Assembly (NCBI RefSeq): GCF_000195275.1
Contig: NC_015385.1
Location: 1,442,501-1,506,500, forward strand
Direction: 5' to 3'
Origin: Treponema succinifaciens DSM 2489
GTDB lineage: Bacteria; Spirochaetota; Spirochaetia; Treponematales; Treponemataceae
DNA length: 64,000 bases
Shown here in pieces: positions 8,364-14,770 of the stretch (positions are counted from its first letter, which is position 1; each line of letters starts with the position of its first letter). The translations under genes were made by a program, and so were the position numbers. The notes under the pieces are model-generated. The model saw only the letters and a list, made by a program, of their open reading frames with translations. It searched no databases and was not told where the DNA came from.

Positions 8364-9449
8364 CTAAATTTTCATGTTCATGGCTTCGCGGACTTCGTCC
8401 AAAGTTTTTATGGCAATCGCACGCGCTTTTTCTACACCTTCAAGAAGAACCTGCCTTATGTAGTCAGGATTTTTTTCAAGCTCAGCCCGTTTTTGTCTTA
8501 AAGGACGAAGTTCTTCATTCAAGGCTTCAGCAAGCACTTTTTTAAGCTCGCCGCTTCCCTTTTCTCCAATCCGCTCAGCAATGTCAGCTGGCTCTTCTTT
8601 TGTACAAAGAGAAATCAGCATAAGAAGATTTGCGACTTCCGGGCGATTTTCAGGATCATAAGTTATAACGCGCTCAGAATCAGTTTTTGCTTTCTTTATA
8701 AGATAGGCGGTTTCGTCTTCGGTGCTGCAAAGGAAAATTGCGTTTCCACGGCTCTTGCTCATTTTTTGGCTTCCGTCCAAACCAAGAATGCTCGGAGTTT
8801 TTGAAAGCAATGCTTGCGGCAATGGAAAAACTGGCTCGCGGTTCTTGCAGAATTTCCTGTTAAAAGCCTTTGCAATGTTCCGTGTAAGCTCAATATGCGG
8901 AAGCTGATCTTTTCCAACAGGAACAACATTTCCCTTGCAGAAAAGAATATCGCATGCCTGATGAATCGGATAAGTGTACATTCCGGCATTCACGTTTGTA
9001 AGTCCCGCGCTGGCAATCTCCTCTTTTACAGTCGGATTTCTTGAAAGCTCCGCGTTGCTTACCAAAGTCATAAACGGAAGCATAAGCTGATTGCACTCAG
9101 GAATATAGCTGTGCGGATAAATTATAACGTTTTCACCAGGCTCAATTCCGGCGGCAAGATAATCTATTACAAGCTGCTTTGTGTTCTGGCTGATTTTATC
9201 AAACGCATCATGGTCGGTCAGAACTTGATAGTCCGCAATAAGAATCATTGTAGGAACGCCAAGTTTTGCAAGGCGCACTCTGTTCTGCAAAGATCCAAAG
9301 TAATGCCCGATGTGAAGATTTCCAGTCGGACGGTCGCCTGTAAGAACCCTATATTTCTGCGGATTCACTTGAATATCTGCTTCTATCTGCTTTGAGCGTT
9401 CCACTGACGCCAAAAAAGTCTTGTTGCTGTCAAATTCTTCGTCTGCCAT
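8364..9449 (-). CDS. trpS: Tryptophanyl-tRNA synthetase
   Basis: This 361-residue class I synthetase has HIGH at residues 46-49 and KMSKS near residue 230 (QKMSKSRGN). The fold and length match bacterial TrpS. It charges tRNA-Trp in the cytoplasm. I chose the ATG at 9449 because GAGG precedes it at good spacing; the alternative TTG at 9461 would overlap that ribosome-binding site. A terminator follows the gene, and about 100 bases separate it from glgA upstream, so it probably has its own promoter. Confidence 0.93.
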   Translation of the reverse strand: MADEEFDSNKTFLASVERSKQIEADIQVNPQKYRVLTGDRPTGNLHIGHYFGSLQNRVRLAKLGVPTMILIADYQVLTDHDAFDKISQNTKQLVIDYLAAGIEPGENVIIYPHSYIPECNQLMLPFMTLVSNAELSRNPTVKEEIASAGLTNVNAGMYTYPIHQACDILFCKGNVVPVGKDQLPHIELTRNIAKAFNRKFCKNREPVFPLPQALLSKTPSILGLDGSQKMSKSRGNAIFLCSTEDETAYLIKKAKTDSERVITYDPENRPEVANLLMLISLCTKEEPADIAERIGEKGSGELKKVLAEALNEELRPLRQKRAELEKNPDYIRQVLLEGVEKARAIAIKTLDEVREAMNMKI

Positions 9450-9553
9450 TTGATTCCTCAAGTTAAAAAAGTGAGTTTTAGATTATCATATTGCGCGGCG
9501 TTTAGCAATTAGAGCCAGTCCAAGAAAAAATTCAATTGTCTGGCTCAAAGAAT

Positions 9554-11035
9554 TTACTTTCTTATTCCGCAGCCACGTTCCAAAGCTTCTTTATAAACCT
9601 GAACATACTTTTCAGCAGCCTCGTCCCAGCCAAATGTTTTTTTCATTCCGGCTTGCTGCATTTTTTTGATGTGGTCTTTTTTGTTGTAGTACGCCCAGAC
9701 AGCCCAGCCAACAGTATCATAAATAGCACGCGGAGTAAGCTGTTCAAATACAAAGCCTGTGCCTTCTCCTGTCTGCTGATTGTAGTTGTCAACGGTATCC
9801 GCAAGTCCGCCAGTTTTTCTTACAATTGGCAAAGTTCCATAAAGCATTGAATAAATCTGATTCAAGCCGCACGGTTCATACTTTGACGGCATAAGGAAGA
9901 AATCACTTCCGGCTTCAATAAGATGGCTCAAAGCATCGTCGTATCCAATGTAGGCTCTAAGGTTCGGAAGTTTTGACTGCAAGGCGCAAATCTCGTTTTC
10001 GCACCAGCTTTCTCCGCTGCCAAGAATTGCAAACTGAACTTTCATGTCCGTGCAAATTTGGTAAATCGAGCCGTAAGTCGGAGCAAAAATTTCAGCAATG
10101 CCCTTCTGGTCAACAAGGCGCGTAACAATTCCAATGACGGGAATATCAGGATTTACTTCCAGCCCCATTTTTTTCTGAAGTTCTTCCTTGCACTTTGCTT
10201 TTCCAGCCATACTTCTTGCCGAGTAAGTCTCAGGGATTTTCTTGTCTATTTCTGGATTCCACTGACGTAAATCCGCGCCGTTCAAGATTCCTTTTATAAC
10301 ATCAGTTCTTGCGCGCAAAAGTCCGTCCATTCCGAACCCGCCTTCCGCAGTCTGAATTTCATGCGCATAAGTCGGCGAAACAGTCGTTATCATGTCGGAA
10401 GAAGAAACGCCGGCCTGCAAGAAATTTATTCCGCCGTCATGCTCAAAGCCCGCGCCATAATAAAGTCCCCAGTCAATTCCAAGAGCTGGAAACGAATTTT
10501 TTGAATACTGACCTTGGTAGCCCTGATTGTGAATTGTAAGAACGCTCGCTGTTTTTTCAAATCCACAGTAACGGCAAACATGCTTTAAAAGAACTGGAGC
10601 AAGACATGTTGACCAGTCGTGGCAATGAATTATGTCAGGGAACCATCCAAGCTTACGGCAAAGCTGAAAAGCTCCGTGGCAAAGAACAGCAAACCTATAA
10701 GGATTGTCGTGGAAATCAGTTTCAGAAGGAACGCCGTAAACGCCATCTCTTCCAAAGCACTGCTCATGGTCGATAAAATAAACCGAAAGCTTTTCGCATC
10801 CCGGCATTGTTGTTGTATAAACAGCCGACCAAGTTTCAACTGTTCCAGCGGCAATCGCCATAGGACCTTCAAGTTTCACAAGCCTGCTTCTGTCTATTTT
10901 ATAGTAGCGCGGCATAACAATTTTTACATCATGCCCCATTTTTGTAAGCTGAATTGCAAGCGCACTTACCATGTCTGCAAGTCCGCCAGTTTTTGCAAAA
11001 GGAACAGTTTCTGCTGTCACCATTAAAATTTTCAT
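9554..11035 (-). CDS. glgA: Glycogen synthase (ADP-glucose type, GT5)
   Basis: This 493-residue enzyme starts MKILMVTAETVPFAKTGGLAD; the KTGGLAD loop (residues 15-21) binds ADP-glucose. A second conserved block near the C-terminus (EPCGLNQIYSMLYGTLPIVRK, then TGGLADTV) completes the GT-B active site. It elongates alpha-1,4-glucan using ADP-glucose, so the cell stores glycogen. The start overlaps the stop of the upstream aminotransferase as ATGA, so translation is probably coupled. Why glycogen synthase should be coupled to an aminotransferase is not evident. The predicted native promoter of this pair now lies on the far side of an IS element. Confidence 0.95.
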   Translation of the reverse strand: MKILMVTAETVPFAKTGGLADMVSALAIQLTKMGHDVKIVMPRYYKIDRSRLVKLEGPMAIAAGTVETWSAVYTTTMPGCEKLSVYFIDHEQCFGRDGVYGVPSETDFHDNPYRFAVLCHGAFQLCRKLGWFPDIIHCHDWSTCLAPVLLKHVCRYCGFEKTASVLTIHNQGYQGQYSKNSFPALGIDWGLYYGAGFEHDGGINFLQAGVSSSDMITTVSPTYAHEIQTAEGGFGMDGLLRARTDVIKGILNGADLRQWNPEIDKKIPETYSARSMAGKAKCKEELQKKMGLEVNPDIPVIGIVTRLVDQKGIAEIFAPTYGSIYQICTDMKVQFAILGSGESWCENEICALQSKLPNLRAYIGYDDALSHLIEAGSDFFLMPSKYEPCGLNQIYSMLYGTLPIVRKTGGLADTVDNYNQQTGEGTGFVFEQLTPRAIYDTVGWAVWAYYNKKDHIKKMQQAGMKKTFGWDEAAEKYVQVYKEALERGCGIRK

Positions 11036-12237
11036 CTTTCTTCCTCCAAATTTTTCATTGCCTTTACAAAAGCCTTTCTTGAATTTTCAATTGATTTTTC
11101 GCTCACACAGTACGCAAGCCGAATCCACCCCTTTCCGCCAAAGCCGCTTCCCGGAGCAGAAAGAATATTGTATTTTTTTAAGTAATCGCAGAAAGCCATA
11201 TCGTCCGCGCCAAAAGATTCAGGAGCCCTGCACCACATATAAAACGCGCCTTCAGGAACAATATGCTCAACTCCAGCCTCGTCCAGCACGTCCATAAGCA
11301 TATCACGGCGTTTCTTATAAAGAGAATAATCAACCTTCACATTCCAAGTTTTTGCAACCACACGCTGAAAAAAAGCCGGAGCATTTACATAGCCCAAAAT
11401 TCTTGTTGTAAAAATACAAGCGGCGACAACTTCATCCTTGTCAGGGCAGACAGGATTTACGCAAATATATCCGATTCTTTCACCTGGAAGGCTTAAATTT
11501 TTTGCAAACGAAGTTACAATAATCGCGCTGTCATAAACTGGAAAAACAGGGGCTACAGAGTTACCGTCGTAAACAATCGCTCGGTAAGGCTCGTCGCACA
11601 CAAGGTACGGTTTTCTTCCGCATTTTTTTGCATGAAGCTCCAGAACTTCAGCAAGTTTTTTTATTTCTTCATTTGAATAAATGCGGCCGGTCGGATTATT
11701 CGGACTGTTTATAAGAACAGCGGCGGTTTTTTCTGTCAAGGCGGCGGAAATCGCATCCACATCAAGCGAAAAATCAGGCTTTGCAGGAACTTCAATCAAA
11801 TTTCCGCCGTAATTATGAACATAATGCCTGTATTCTGTAAAAAATGGAGAAGGAACTATAACATTGTCACCTTCAGAAAGAATAGCCTTGAAAAGACTAT
11901 TTAAAGCTCCAGCCGCACCGACAGACATTACAACACAGCTAAAGTCAACAGGAACTCCTTGCTCCGTTTCTGTTTTTTTCGCCATCGCTTCTCTTGCAAA
12001 CTGATAGCCGGGATTCGGCATATATCCATGGAAATTTTTTTCACGCTTTTTTGCAAGCTCTTCTATGCACTCAAAAATTTCTTTCGGCGGATCCAAGTCT
12101 GGATTTCCTATGCTGAAGTCAAAGACATTGTCTTCTCCGTATTTCTTCTTAAGTTCAAGGCCTTCCTCAAACATTTTTCTGATTACACCAGCAGTTTTGC
12201 TAGACATTGTTTCCTTTATATAAGGCGAAACAGGCAT
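11032..12237 (-). CDS. PLP-dependent class I aminotransferase
   Basis: The 401-residue protein has the class I/II aminotransferase fold. Visible features are NSPNNPTGRIYS (about residue 180), the DEPYRAIVYD block, the PLP-lysine motif SFAKNLSLPGERIGY with the Schiff-base lysine near residue 235, and a C-terminal RLAYC substrate-arginine motif. Related proteins are annotated as aspartate or aromatic aminotransferases; substrate is not decidable here. glgA starts within its stop codon. AGGAGCG lies 11 bases upstream of the start codon ATG at 12237. An insertion sequence begins only 40 bases upstream of that start codon. Confidence 0.88.
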   Translation of the reverse strand: MPVSPYIKETMSSKTAGVIRKMFEEGLELKKKYGEDNVFDFSIGNPDLDPPKEIFECIEELAKKREKNFHGYMPNPGYQFAREAMAKKTETEQGVPVDFSCVVMSVGAAGALNSLFKAILSEGDNVIVPSPFFTEYRHYVHNYGGNLIEVPAKPDFSLDVDAISAALTEKTAAVLINSPNNPTGRIYSNEEIKKLAEVLELHAKKCGRKPYLVCDEPYRAIVYDGNSVAPVFPVYDSAIIVTSFAKNLSLPGERIGYICVNPVCPDKDEVVAACIFTTRILGYVNAPAFFQRVVAKTWNVKVDYSLYKKRRDMLMDVLDEAGVEHIVPEGAFYMWCRAPESFGADDMAFCDYLKKYNILSAPGSGFGGKGWIRLAYCVSEKSIENSRKAFVKAMKNLEEER

Positions 12238-12269
12238 TTTCTTTGCGCTCCTGAGTTCTTAAATTATTA

Positions 12270-12277
12270 AAAAATTA
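12270..12277. repeat. Left target-site duplication of the IS
   Basis: AAAAATTA here is identical to 14211-14218 on the other side of the element. An 8-bp duplication is the size known for the IS1595 family. Confidence 0.93.
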
Positions 12278-12303
12278 CGGAATTATCCCCTAACACACTC
12301 TTA
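12278..12303 (+). repeat. Left terminal inverted repeat of the IS
   Basis: Begins CGGAATTATCCCC and pairs with the right end at 24 of 26 positions; mismatches are at positions 15 and 17 of the repeat. Confidence 0.95.
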
Positions 12304-12311
12304 GTTATTAA

Positions 12312-12359
12312 AAAAAACAAGAAATATTACAAACGACAAAACTATATTTCTTGTTTTTT
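12312..12359. terminator. Bidirectional terminator inside the left IS end
   Basis: A 15-bp perfect stem (12312-12326 with 12345-12359) has T-runs on both strands. It should stop transcripts leaving the IS toward the aminotransferase gene and transcripts entering from outside. Confidence 0.7.
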
Positions 12360-12368
12360 TATTATATG

Positions 12369-12446
12369 CTAAAATTCAAAATCTTTCCATATTAAATCAA
12401 AAAAATGTTCATCATAAAAATCAATGTAATTTTTTTTACACCTCAT
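12369..12446 (-). CDS. Possible 25-residue micro-ORF at the IS left end
   Basis: On the minus strand an ATG at 12446 follows AAAGGA at 8-9 bases and opens 25 codons that end at a TAG just before the bidirectional terminator. The predicted peptide is rich in Phe, Asp and Lys and not hydrophobic overall. I recognise no family. A good ribosome-binding site and the terminator right after the stop are the only support. No clear promoter of its own is seen, although a TATAAT lies about 70 bases upstream. It may be a chance ORF in A/T-rich DNA. Confidence 0.3.
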   Translation of the reverse strand: MRCKKNYIDFYDEHFFDLIWKDFEF

Positions 12447-12481
12447 TAAATTTATCCTTTTAAGAGGCTTTCTGTATCATA

Positions 12482-12510
12482 TTGACAAATAACTTATAAA
12501 TGCTTAATAT
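12482..12510 (+). promoter_or_regulatory. Consensus-like promoter inside the IS, opposing the transposase
   Basis: TTGACA at 12482-12487, a 17-base spacer, then TAATAT at 12505-12510, reading on the plus strand toward the transposase 3' end. No ORF with a ribosome-binding site follows. Confidence 0.5.
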
Positions 12511-12516
12511 TATACA

Positions 12517-12630
12517 AAAAGCGAGAACATTTGTTCCCTTTGTTAATAAATATCAGATTGCCGTTTCCCAAAAGTATCTGATAATCCGTTTCAAAAGCCT
12601 TTCTTTCGCCAAAAAGAAAGGCTTTATCTT
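12517..12630 (+). ncRNA. Putative small RNA convergent with the transposase
   Basis: Transcription from the promoter at 12482-12510 would begin near 12517 and meet a 12-bp terminator-like stem at 12595-12624, giving an RNA of about 115 bases. The interval contains two more possible stems: GAACA/TGTTC near 12514-12536 and TATCAGAT/ATCTGATA near 12550-12583. No protein-coding potential is seen. The product would be complementary to the 3' untranslated region of the transposase message, but not to its coding sequence. This is a prediction from promoter, stems and terminator only. Confidence 0.35.
12595..12624 (-). terminator. Terminator after the transposase gene
   Basis: A perfect 12-bp stem (12595-12606 with 12613-12624) and a 6-base loop, 44 bases downstream of the transposase stop. 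The U-run on the minus strand is short (TTTT). The same stem could also end a plus-strand RNA. Confidence 0.6.
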
Positions 12631-12667
12631 TATACTATACATTTCAAGGATTTAAATCAATATTGAA

Positions 12668-13579
12668 TTATGCCGCAAATATCCCCTGCTTTAACAGTAC
12701 ATCAAATGAGCTTGTTCCGTTGTTCTGCCGGAAACAGAATTCGTTTACATATTCCTGCAAGTAGTCTACAGAAACGTGATGATAAATTCCGAGAATTCCA
12801 CGCTTCAACAGTGCCCAGAACGATTCAATTCCGTTTGTATGAAGTCCGTTGCCGAGGCTGTAAATGCTTTCTAAATGATTTACGCTGATTCTGTAGTAGT
12901 TGTTTTTATTTGTGTTTTTATGGTTCATAAAATTGTAGCCTCTAAAATCATCGGTCAGAACCGTTGCGTCTTTCTTGCATACGCTGTCAAGAATATTGAA
13001 AAGCTGCTTTCCTGTAAGTTTCTTGCCTTCTTCGTTTGGAAGTGCTACCTTTGCGAATACGTGGCTTGAACTTCTTTCTTTTACACCTACAACAGGAGTT
13101 TTTTTAGTTCCACGTCCACGCTTTGAAGGCTCTGTTTCGCCGTTCATTTTTCTAGGTTTACCGCCGATATATGTTTCGTCAATTTCGACCATTGCTTCAA
13201 ATGCTTTTGACATATCAGTGTTTCCCATTGCAGAGCGTATCTGCTTGAGCATTCTCCACGCTGTTTTATATGTTACGCCGATTTCACGCTGTAACTGCAA
13301 GCCGGAAATTCCTTTTTTAGAATTCAAAAATAAATGGATTGCATAGAACCATTTACGCAGGTCTGTTGATGACTTTTCAAAGATTGTGTTTTTGAATGGT
13401 GAGAATGTATTATTGCAGTTATGGCAGTTACAAAGTTTTAGATTGTCATTTCTGTGCTGAACACGAACTTTTGAACCGCAGTGAGGGCATATAAGAACAT
13501 CGTTATATCTGATTTTGAGAAAGTATTTTATAACGGCTTTTTCAGTCGGAAACTTTATCATAAAATCAAAGAATGTCAT
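12668..13579 (-). CDS. IS1595-family (ISXO2-like) DDE transposase
   Basis: The 303-residue protein has an N-terminal zinc ribbon (C31xxC34 and C52xxC55), a helical linker region, and an ISXO2-like catalytic domain. Catalytic acids are visible as D134 in VEIDETYIGG, D210 or D211 in LTDDFRGY, and E252 in NGIESFW. All expected residues are intact, so the enzyme is probably active. It would cut and paste the element at its 26-bp inverted repeats. An AGGAGG element precedes the ATG at 13579. The small ribbon-helix-helix-like gene ends 16 bases upstream, so the two are almost certainly on one message. Confidence 0.93.
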   Translation of the reverse strand: MTFFDFMIKFPTEKAVIKYFLKIRYNDVLICPHCGSKVRVQHRNDNLKLCNCHNCNNTFSPFKNTIFEKSSTDLRKWFYAIHLFLNSKKGISGLQLQREIGVTYKTAWRMLKQIRSAMGNTDMSKAFEAMVEIDETYIGGKPRKMNGETEPSKRGRGTKKTPVVGVKERSSSHVFAKVALPNEEGKKLTGKQLFNILDSVCKKDATVLTDDFRGYNFMNHKNTNKNNYYRISVNHLESIYSLGNGLHTNGIESFWALLKRGILGIYHHVSVDYLQEYVNEFCFRQNNGTSSFDVLLKQGIFAA

Positions 13580-13595
13580 ATATGCCTCCTGCTTT

Positions 13596-13796
13596 TTAGT
13601 TTTTCAAAACAGAATCAATAATCAACCTGCTTACTGTTTTATTCTGTTCTTTTGCTTTTTGTTTTATTGCCATTTCCTCAGATTCAAGGCAGGAAATGAC
13701 AATCCGTCCGTTTTTATATCCTGTATTATTTGTTGTGCTTCCTTTTTTTCTGCCTGCTCCGGCTCTTGTTCCGCCGTGCTGTGTTGTTTTTTCCAT
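13596..13796 (-). CDS. Small basic ribbon-helix-helix-like protein in the IS
   Basis: This 66-residue product starts at ATG 13796 with GTAGGTGA ahead of it. Residues 8-19 (GGTRAGAGRKKG) are a flexible basic, AT-hook-like arm seen at the N-terminus of several DNA-associated proteins of mobile elements. Residues 30-66 fit a ribbon-helix-helix pattern: a strand (GRIVISCL), then a helix of Glu/Lys/Ala, then VSRLIIDSVL. It may bind the IS ends or repress the IS promoter. A longer reading frame extends upstream to 13925, but that start has no ribosome-binding site and covers another micro-ORF. Function is inferred only. Confidence 0.7.
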   Translation of the reverse strand: MEKTTQHGGTRAGAGRKKGSTTNNTGYKNGRIVISCLESEEMAIKQKAKEQNKTVSRLIIDSVLKN

Positions 13797-13804
13797 AAAA
13801 TCAC

Positions 13805-13882
13805 CTACATTATAAACCTTAACGCAATATCCAAAACTTGAAGAATTAAAATTGCTATCAGTATTTTTTCCATTCTGTTCAT
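13805..13882 (-). CDS. 25-residue hydrophobic micro-ORF in the IS
   Basis: An ATG at 13882 follows AGGAG with 8 bases between. The 25 codons encode a short polar start (Asn, Arg, Glu, Lys) followed by an uninterrupted hydrophobic helix of about 18 residues rich in Ile and Leu. The TAG stop overlaps the ribosome-binding site of the next gene (TAGGTGA), so translation could be coupled to it. The size and composition are like single-pass membrane peptides or type I toxin peptides, but I recognise no family. Too short to exclude chance; the ribosome-binding site and coupling are the evidence. Confidence 0.45.
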   Translation of the reverse strand: MNRMEKILIAILILQVLDIALRFIM

Positions 13883-13916
13883 TATTGACACTCCTATATA
13901 ATTTGATTATTTTTAA

Positions 13917-13951
13917 ACCGTTCATAGATATTGGCGGTATCTATGAACGGT
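13917..13951. other. Perfect 14-bp stem-loop between the two micro-ORFs
   Basis: ACCGTTCATAGATA (13917-13930) pairs perfectly with 13938-13951 across a 7-base loop. On the minus strand it lies 6 bases after the stop of the 37-codon ORF and is followed by TTTAAAAA, a poor U-run. It could be an attenuator, an RNA-processing site or a protein-binding palindrome. Confidence 0.8.
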
Positions 13952-13957
13952 GGAAAA

Positions 13958-14071
13958 CTAAGCAGACAGCTTAGAAACCAGGTCAAGTATGAACTTTAGA
14001 AGTTCTAGCAGAAAAACCAGCAAGGCGATTTTGTCTGCTCTTGACCACAGTTTTTTCTTTTTTCGTTTCAC
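13958..14071 (-). CDS. 37-residue Lys-rich hydrophobic micro-ORF, first gene in the IS
   Basis: A GTG at 14071 lies 10 bases after a full AGGAGG and opens 37 codons. The peptide starts with a Lys/Arg block (residues 2-7), then Leu-Trp-Ser, and then an amphipathic to hydrophobic helix (about residues 12-35) rich in Leu, Phe and Ile with regularly placed Glu, Lys and Asp. A consensus-like promoter sits about 26 bases upstream. A strong perfect hairpin follows the stop. The build resembles small membrane-active peptides, but no family is recognised. Being the first ORF behind the only strong IS promoter with a strong ribosome-binding site makes it more than a random frame. Confidence 0.5.
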   Translation of the reverse strand: MKRKKKKLWSRADKIALLVFLLELLKFILDLVSKLSA

Positions 14072-14096
14072 ATTTCTATTACCTCCTGATGTTTAT

Positions 14097-14125
14097 AATA
14101 TAATACATCTTGATTATTATGTCAA
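14097..14125 (-). promoter_or_regulatory. Promoter of the IS gene set
   Basis: On the minus strand a perfect TTGACA (14125-14120), a 17-base spacer and TATATT (14102-14097). AGGAGGT follows at 14087-14081. Confidence 0.7.
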
Positions 14126-14184
14126 TAAAAATCAAATAAAAATGTAAAAAAAAATATGAAAATTTGTCGAATTTTATGTTATAT

Positions 14185-14210
14185 TAAGAGTGTATGAGGG
14201 GATAATTCCG
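14185..14210 (-). repeat. Right terminal inverted repeat of the IS
   Basis: Its complement begins CGGAATTATCCCC and matches the left repeat at 24 of 26 positions. Confidence 0.95.
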
Positions 14211-14218
14211 AAAAATTA
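14211..14218. repeat. Right target-site duplication of the IS
   Basis: AAAAATTA, identical to 12270-12277. It overlaps the -10 hexamer of a predicted minus-strand promoter. Confidence 0.93.
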
Positions 14219-14243
14219 TACCACACAAATATGGATTTAACAA
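14215..14243 (-). promoter_or_regulatory. Predicted native promoter of aminotransferase-glgA, split off by the IS
   Basis: On the minus strand TTGTTA (14243-14238), a 17-base spacer and a perfect TATAAT (14220-14215). Without the IS it would start transcription roughly 35 bases upstream of the aminotransferase start codon. With the IS present it reads into the IS genes instead. Confidence 0.5.
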
Positions 14244-14305
14244 ATTTTATTATTTTCACTTGATTAATAAAAATCAAAAAAATAGCGAATTTTAAACTAA
14301 AGATA

Positions 14306-14334
14306 TTGACACAAAATGCGCTATAGTATATAGT
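14306..14334 (+). promoter_or_regulatory. Promoter of the tRNA-Thr/tRNA-Tyr unit
   Basis: Perfect TTGACA at 14306-14311, a 17-base spacer, and TATAGT at 14329-14334, about 38 bases before the tRNA-Thr 5' end. Confidence 0.7.
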
Positions 14335-14371
14335 CTTTCTATCAGCTTGGTTAACCGCCAGTTGATTATCT

Positions 14372-14444
14372 GCTGCTTTAGCTCAGTTGGTAGAGCACGT
14401 GATTTGTAATCTCGGGGTCGTGGGTCCAAGTCCTACAAGCAGCT
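14372..14444 (+). tRNA. tRNA-Thr (anticodon TGT)
   Basis: A cloverleaf can be drawn: acceptor GCTGCTT/AAGCAGC, D arm GCTC/GAGC with AGTTGGTA loop, anticodon loop TTTGTAA reading TGT, and T stem GTGGG/CCTAC. Two positions are odd. The anticodon stem CGTGA/TCTCG contains a T-T mismatch (29-41). The T loop reads TCCAAGT, so position 55 is C rather than the near-universal T. CCA is not encoded. It shares a promoter with the downstream tRNA-Tyr. Confidence 0.85.
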
Positions 14445-14450
14445 TTCATC

Positions 14451-14531
14451 GGGGAGTTTCCCGAGTGGTCAAAGGGGGCAGACTGTAAATCTGTTGGTTT
14501 TCCTTCGTAGGTTCGAATCCTTCACTCCCCA
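14451..14531 (+). tRNA. tRNA-Tyr (anticodon GTA)
   Basis: Acceptor GGGGAGT/ACTCCCC, anticodon loop CTGTAAA with GTA, a long variable arm as expected for bacterial tRNA-Tyr, and T loop TTCGAAT. The T stem GTAGG/CCTTC has one T-T mismatch (50-64). It begins 6 bases after tRNA-Thr. Confidence 0.9.
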
Positions 14532-14536
14532 GGCAG

Positions 14537-14564
14537 GCACTAAGTTTTCTTAGTGTCTTTTTTT
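14537..14564 (+). terminator. Terminator of the tRNA unit
   Basis: GCACTAAG pairs with CTTAGTGT across TTTT, followed by a run of seven T. Confidence 0.85.
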
Positions 14565-14601
14565 ATTTTTAAATCACTCATACTTCCAAATGTTGAATAT
14601 A

Positions 14602-14627
14602 GATTATCGGATCAAGTCCGATAATAA
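14602..14627 (-). repeat. REP-like palindrome (half element)
   Basis: On the minus strand it follows the pattern CATTATCsGrCTTGAyCsG-AATC shared with copies at 31042-31067 and 60690-60715. It lies between the tRNA terminator and the mgl terminator. Confidence 0.6.
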
Positions 14628-14680
14628 CAATAAATATAAAATAAATATCCAGGCTTCAAAATAAATCAGAATCAAATCAT

Positions 14681-14721
14681 AAAAAAAAACGCACCCTTGA
14701 AGCAAAAAGCCCCAAAGGTGC
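14681..14721 (-). terminator. Terminator of the mgl operon
   Basis: On the minus strand GCACC...GGTGC forms the stem (14691-14721, inner TTG/CAA pairs as well), followed by nine T residues. It lies 50 bases after the mglC stop. Confidence 0.75.
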
Positions 14722-14770
14722 AAAATTGGAGGAAAATTATTCAGACAAAAATTTATTTACAATTCCGCAT

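Larger units (their letters stand above)
12278..14210 (-). mobile_element. Complete IS1595-family insertion sequence with passenger ORFs
   Basis: The 1,933-bp element is bounded by 26-bp terminal inverted repeats (12278-12303 and 14185-14210) matching at 24 of 26 positions, and by identical 8-bp target duplications (AAAAATTA). All convincing genes read on the minus strand: a 37-codon hydrophobic ORF, a 25-codon hydrophobic ORF, a 66-residue basic/ribbon-helix-helix-like protein, and the transposase. A canonical promoter near the right end drives them. A bidirectional terminator lies just inside the left repeat. The perfect duplication and intact transposase suggest a recent insertion. IS1595 relatives with passenger genes are known, but I do not recognise these passengers. 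Confidence 0.95.

Noticed and set aside
1110-9545. Shared string TTGTCTGGCTCAAAG near 1110 and 9536
   Set aside because: The first copy is codons of RnfC; the second is in the glgA terminator area. Too short and too unlike in context to be a repeat.
12668-13579. Transposase read as a decayed gene
   Set aside because: All zinc-ribbon cysteines and DDE residues are present, the frame is uninterrupted, and the ends and target duplications are intact.
13596-13925. Longer 109-codon version of the IS ribbon-helix-helix-like gene
   Set aside because: The start at 13925 has no ribosome-binding site and reads through the 25-codon ORF in another frame. The ATG at 13796 with GTAGGTGA fits better.
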